The translations under genes and the position numbers were made by a program. The notes under the pieces were generated by a model. The model did not search any database. It had not been told where the DNA came from and saw only the letters and a program-made list of their open reading frames with translations. Shown here one piece after another: positions 59,401 through 64,000 of a stretch of DNA of 64,000 nt (position 1 is the first letter of the stretch; each line of letters opens with the position of its first letter). Origin of the DNA: Acephala macrosclerotiorum (taxonomy: Eukaryota > Ascomycota > Leotiomycetes > Helotiales > Mollisiaceae); NCBI GenBank assembly GCA_014904845.1, contig MU119202.1, forward strand, positions 1,240,001 through 1,304,000. Direction: 5' to 3'.

Positions 59401-61925
59401 GTCATACTGGAACACGCCGCCCTTCCCATCGCGTGGAGCGCTGACCACGATGTCGCCGAGGCGGATATCGTGCTTTGGGCTCGGCGCGCCGCCACCAATG
59501 CCGACCATCAAATTGATTCTGATATTAGGAAAGCTGTGGCACATATCCCTTGCCACTATTGCTGTAGACGCTGTGCCGTACTCGCCGTCGGGTAAGACGG
59601 CAATAACGACATTGTGTCTCCTAACTTTGCCCAGTGTGTAATTGTTGTTATCATTCGGGGACACATATTCGGGGCCGTCGCGTTCTTCGTCGAGAAATGC
59701 CTGTGCTGCAACGTACTCCGTGCTAATGGCACAGATCCAGCCGATAGTGTAGTCTGCATTATGTACGGGAACTGGAGATCGTATTTGTCGATCAGAGGAC
59801 TCCAATCTCGCAATGAACGGTTGCAGGCGCTCATCACTGAGGTAATAATCATTTGACACGCTGGAACGGTCGTATAATGGAGAGTTGCCAAACAATTCGG
59901 GCCAGGGGTCCACGTCTTCTTCTCCTGCCTCCGGGCCCAGGGCAAGGGTACTAAGCTCAGTCTCGGCTTCCAACGAATCCTCGGCCGCATATTTGCCCTT
60001 GTCTTTGCAGTCGCAATCTTGCCGATCGCAGATTGTCTTACACTCGTCTGGCTCTCCTGAGTTATTCTGGTTGACGCTTCGTCGACGAGTGACAGCGGAG
60101 CTCTTGAGATCGCCGTCTTCGCTGAAAATATCCTCACGATACGGAGGGAAGAAGAGCGCAATGTCCTGCATATGCTGTTTGATATGCTTTCGCGGTTCTG
60201 TTTGAGCTTCTGGGGTGTCTAGGTCGGGGAAGCGCTTTTCAAGAACATCAGGATAGCCTCCACAGAAAGGGCAACTCTTAAACAAGAATGCGCCCTTCCG
60301 TCGACTGGTTTCCTTCAAAGTGGCCAGCAATTCCTCAGAATTCTCGCCGTGCCTTGTAACGTGTTCTTCGAACTCTGTCTCATCAAATTCTTTGTGTTCG
60401 CCATTGGGCATGTCGACGTGATATCGTACGGGAAGATGGTCCTGCAAGTGGTCCAGTAGACTATCAAATGTGTTTAGGACGTCAAACGGCGCTTTGCAAT
60501 CTTCGAAGGTACAGAAGTACGGTTCGAAATCTTGCATGACGTGCTGGCTGTTACGCGTTTAATTAGCAGGTAGTGCATTGTTTGGCACTTGGATGAACCC
60601 ACCTCCAACAGTCTCTTTCAGCCTCACGAGCGCGGAATTCAAGACGACAGTAGGGGCACTGAAAACTGCCGCCATAAGTCTTGGGAGGTGGAGGAAATCC
60701 GGAATGCCGCAACGCAACCGAGGCCACACTCTCTGCTCGTTCTTGACGTCTTGGCTCAGGACGCAGGTTAAGTTTGGTGTTCACTGTGGCCGAGTAAATG
60801 GTGTGTTGCTCTTGGAGACGACGTTGGACAGGCACATTTGCCCTTTTCTGTGCTTCCTGCTTTCGAGATAACGGTGCCGGGCCATCGCCGCCTTTGAGCT
60901 GAGGTTCGGGAGGCGAGTTTTGTTTTTGCACGCCCATGTCGATGGCTCGCTTCTTCTGGTGCTCCTTCAGGACTCAAACCGGATTCGCCGCCTGGCGAAG
61001 GATTCGGCAATTCTTTGTTTGATGGTGTCGGACGCCAACTTGAACTCCTCATTGGCTTTCCAGATTGCGAGCTTCTTGAAACCTTCATAGACCCATTTGG
61101 GACCCTCCTTCTCTCGATAGACCTCCACTCGTTCCCGTCGATGTTTGGCCCCTGCGCGTTCAATCCGCCTTGCATGTCCGTGTAGTCTGTCGATCGTATC
61201 TCCGATGTGTCTCTGCAGCGCGAGATTCCGTTTCCTCCATGGTGACGCGGCATCGCCAGCTGCACTCTGCCCTTTAGAGCCTTCAGAAGAGGAGAGAGAC
61301 TTGAAGGAAAGCGAAGAAGCATCCGACTCAGCATCGTTTAGGTTATTATCGGCATTAACCTTACTTATCTGTGCCAGTACTTCGGCAGGTTGCTGTAGTT
61401 CTGTTCATTGTAGTCATCGCGGTTAGCCTCGATGGATTGCAAGTCGTGCCGGCAGGGTGGGTGCCAACCATTGAGGTCACGCTCAACCGACTGGAGCAGA
61501 TGCCTGAGAAGCTCACAAATCTCGGGCACATCTTTGAGTCGGACATCGAGAGATCGGAGACCCTCGCCATTCACGCCTACTTTGGCGCACCACAAATTGA
61601 ACTCAGCAAATTGGCGAGATGCCCAATAACCTTCTCTTGCCTTGGCGACGTCTTCTTGAGCCTCAGCCTCCTCGTCCTGTGAAAGCTTCCGCAGATGTTT
61701 CTCACAGGCTTGGGCGAGATGCCTGAGGCTGGCAGTGTCTTTGGGATCCGCTTCAAGTTTCATGATGGCTTCACAAATGGCTTCGCAGAGAACGATACCT
61801 TCACAGTGCAAAATTCGATTTCGTGGGTGGGGACGAGCGTTATATAGAAGACGTGTTACCTCGTTACGTGGCGCCGCGATGGGGAATGAAGGAAGCCACA
61901 CCCTGTAGATTTCACGCCACGCCAT
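56490..61925 (-). pseudogene. Decayed NLR: PNP_UDP_1 - NACHT - ankyrin
   Basis: Fungal NOD-like receptor with several breaks. Order in reading direction: helical head (ICEAIMKLEADP; FNLWCAKVGVNGEGLRSLDV), charged coiled coil, Cys/His finger-like blocks ([33 protein letters not shown]), PNP_UDP_1 nucleoside-phosphorylase domain ([40 protein letters not shown]), NACHT with intact Walker A (GIPGAGKT) and Walker B ([10 protein letters not shown]), a winged-helix region, then ankyrins. Introns inferred: 61401-61468, 60544-60598, 58723-58778, 57883-57931. Lesions: a base lost between 60971 and 60972 (GAGTCCTG for GAGTACCTG-like), TAG at 58646-58648 where a Trp is expected, a shift near 57958, bases lost near 57002 and 56967 relative to sister ankyrin units, and further breaks in the last units. 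Start uncertain: ATG 61925 or 61763. TATATAA reads leftward at 61846. Confidence 0.85.
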
Positions 61926-62063
61926 GGCCCGACCCAACCCACGCTCCCAGCCTCGACCCAACTTCAGCCCTCACGGGGATGTCTTCACACGTCTTCATAT
62001 TGGGTTTCCTCTTCTGAGTCCCGCAATTCCATCACATCCCATTGTCCATATTATGTAGCTTCA
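61926..62063. promoter_or_regulatory. Compact bidirectional promoter
   Basis: Only about 140 bases (300 if the inner ATG of the leftward gene is used) separate the head-to-head NLR pseudogene and DUF7580-like gene. A leftward TATATAA at 61840-61846 favours the inner NLR start at 61763. Confidence 0.5.
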
Positions 62064-63962
62064 ATGTGGCAACTGGAACTTCTTAGCCGGGTCATTCCCG
62101 CCTTTGGAGCGCTCGCTAAAGAGTTCACCGAGTGCTACGACAACGATGCGAGGCTACAACAGCACGCCCAGGACTGTTATTCCGACATAGTGGCTATAGG
62201 ATGGGCAGTGTCTGTGTCCTGTGGAGAATGGGCTTCGGGAATGAACGACGAAGACATTACTGGGCTGTTGACGGCTTTGGAGAGCCGGTTCCCAACCAGA
62301 TGGATGATATCCTCCGTCTTTACCACGTCTTTACCACACAAAGTATATTTCTTCTACCACCAGCGGCTCATCATCACTCAGGGGCTCACTGGTATCTAGA
62401 CGACCGCTGTGGGGCCTAGCGAACGGAAGCAATTCCCAATGCTGAACCATCTCACCAATTCCATCGAGTCGATCGGTCTGGGAGGTTTCGATGAATGCTC
62501 GGAACTGCCGACCCAGCCAAGAGAGCGGCGCGGGCAATACTTGGGCATCATGGGTCCCAATGTTTCCCTGTTTCACAAAAAAGAGAAGTGGGATCTACAT
62601 AAACGCAAAAAGTTCCTAGATCGAGTCAAGGGAGCCGCCAAGCATCTGTTAGACGTGTACTGCAAGGAAGACTCCGGACTAGACGCCGAAGATTTCAGCC
62701 TCTCTCAACATCCCAGTCATGGAATGAAGGAACTAGCCAATAGAGCTTACAATCTTTTGGAACAGCACTGGAGATGCAGTTGCGCTCAACGGGCTGCGAT
62801 GCCGGCCGGGGCGAGAGAGGCGAGGCTCAGCCTGATTAGACACTGTCAACTGGCGCCGAAGATGCCATCACACGCAAGTACAAGGCGGGGCCATCTCCCA
62901 GCTAAGTTTGAGGTCCTCTTACCTGTCTGCAACGATAGTGTTGAATGGAAAGTGACGAATGTCGAAGTTAAGAATACCTCGTGAGATAAAAACTCAAGAG
63001 TCCTTTTGGCGTCCTACCTATTCTGACATTGGCGTAGGTCTCATAAGGGGGCCAGAATTGATCGGGAGCCTGTCAATAATGACATTTGTCGAACGCTATT
63101 GCAAAGCAAAACTTTGCAAGTCGACTTTTTAGCCGAGAATAGCGGATTTTGGCACCTCAAACCTGAACTGCCCAAAGGTAGTAACCGTCATGCAACTATG
63201 GAGTCTCTTCACCAGCTCTTGGGAGATGGCTTCTCAATTTCCCACATTTCGAAATACACGCCCCGGGAGCAATTGATCCTGTGCTACATTCTCGCCAACT
63301 CTATGTTGTACTTGTATCCGGGCTCCTGGTTTCAGACAGCATGGAGCAGCAACAAGGTCTACTTTATCCCGCGTGCGAACAGCTCGACGTCGTCTATCTT
63401 GACCTTTCCTTATCTTTCCGTGGAACTCCAACAACCGCGAAATGTTCCAAATGATCCGCCACATATGCAATACCACACTCACCCCGTTATTTTAGCCCTC
63501 GGAATCACCTTTCTCGAGATCGCCACAGGTGTCAGATTTAAGAGATCTCGCGAGCCAACCCCGTGGGAACAGTTCAACACAGATGGTACACAAGCTTGGA
63601 CACTCCTGAACGATTTGGAAAGGCAAAGTCGGTCTGGCCGCTCCGAGCGAATATCTCCTGCCCTGCGCAAAGCCATCCGCGCTTGCGTGAAATTGGAGCC
63701 ACCGCCAGATTTTCCAAGCAATAATTTGTCAGAGGAAGGTCCAATTCGACACTACATCCTATCATGTATTGTTCACCCCTTAGCATCTGAGCTCAAGTAT
63801 GGACACAAGGTTCGTTTAGAAGACCTTCATGATGATTTAGTCTCGGAGAAGGATAAGGAGAATCTCGATGACCCGGATAACCAAAGAAGCACCAGCCGAC
63901 GACCATCATCACCGACCGGAAACTTTGCCCACGCCAAGATAAGTAGTATGACACCAACCTAA
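62064..63962 (+). CDS. DUF7580-like protein paired with NLR
   Basis: Three exons, 62064-62342, 62400-62980 and 63038-63962, give 594 residues. The first intron is 57 nt (GTATAT...TCTAG), a multiple of three but with a stop inside; the second is 57 nt (GTGAGA...CGTAG). Residues 1-90 are helical (MWQLELLSRVIPAFGALAKEF). The middle is basic and helical (LHKRKKFLDRVKGAAKHLLD). The last 300 residues match the C-terminal block of fungal DUF7580 proteins: REQLILCYILANSMLYLYPG, FQTAWSSNKVYFI, TFPYLSVEL, then HPVILALGITFLEIATGVRF. That block resembles a degenerate kinase C-lobe in pattern (inference). Molecular role is not established for the family; members are often found near HET and NLR genes. It ends with a Ser/Asp-rich tail. 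Reading frame is intact, unlike its neighbour. Confidence 0.78.
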
Positions 63963-64000
63963 AGCCCCCGCAATAATCTCGATACTGAACTTTCCAGTTG

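Noticed and set aside
60535..60537. Starting a separate PNP gene at the Met of MQDFEPYFC
   Set aside because: A good intron (60544-60598) joins it to the upstream finger-like exon, so this Met is internal.
1..64000. tRNA, rRNA or CRISPR features
   Set aside because: By eye no tRNA B-box with matching acceptor stem or regularly spaced repeat array was found; a tRNAscan-type search was not possible.

Overview
This is nuclear DNA of a filamentous ascomycete (Pezizomycotina). The gene content suggests Leotiomycetes or a near relative, but that finer placement is inference. Supporting signs are many short introns (43-99 nt) with GTANGT-like donors and CTNAC-like branch sites, HET-domain and NLR/STAND-type proteins, an AA8-type cytochrome domain, and long gene-poor spacers. 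Genes lie on both strands with no operons. Gene models below were built by joining reading frames at consensus splice sites and checking phase by hand. No RNA gene, CRISPR array or intact transposon was recognised.

Housekeeping and structural genes: glucosidase II beta subunit (1-1633, cut by the window edge), a multi-pass membrane protein with a one-base frameshift (2591-4448), a 1270-aa disordered protein (14145-17957), a BTB-like protein (31210-33585), a TMEM135-like membrane protein in four exons (34581-36441), a large leucine-rich-repeat protein (36834-40035) and a coiled-coil, probably nuclear protein (41164-42630).

Immunity or incompatibility-type genes sit among them. A HET-domain gene (4981-8231) is head to head with a degenerate alpha/beta-hydrolase-TPR protein (9030-13298). 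A ten-exon gene (25909-29717) fuses a STAND-like helical N-terminus to a degenerate Hsp70-like fold. The right end carries a decayed PNP-NACHT-ankyrin NLR (56490-61925), head to head with an apparently intact DUF7580-like gene (62064-63962).

The 46-56 kb stretch holds an AA8 cytochrome-domain gene broken by one in-frame stop, a fusion of an HD-domain nucleotidase with a P-loop-deficient nucleotide-kinase-like domain, a signal-peptide-bearing divergent Hsp70-like protein, a 137-aa orphan and an 812-aa protein with a PD-(D/E)XK-like E-A-K motif.

The most striking theme is that four apparently expressed multi-domain proteins keep an enzyme fold but have lost the catalytic residues: a hydrolase without its serine, two Hsp70-like proteins without canonical phosphate loops, and a kinase domain without its P-loop lysine. 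This looks like a set of pseudoenzymes, several in NLR-like architectures, and is the best candidate here for undescribed biology. Large gene-free stretches are 17958-25908, 42631-46251 and 29718-31209; they contain only small repeats and sequence-composition features.
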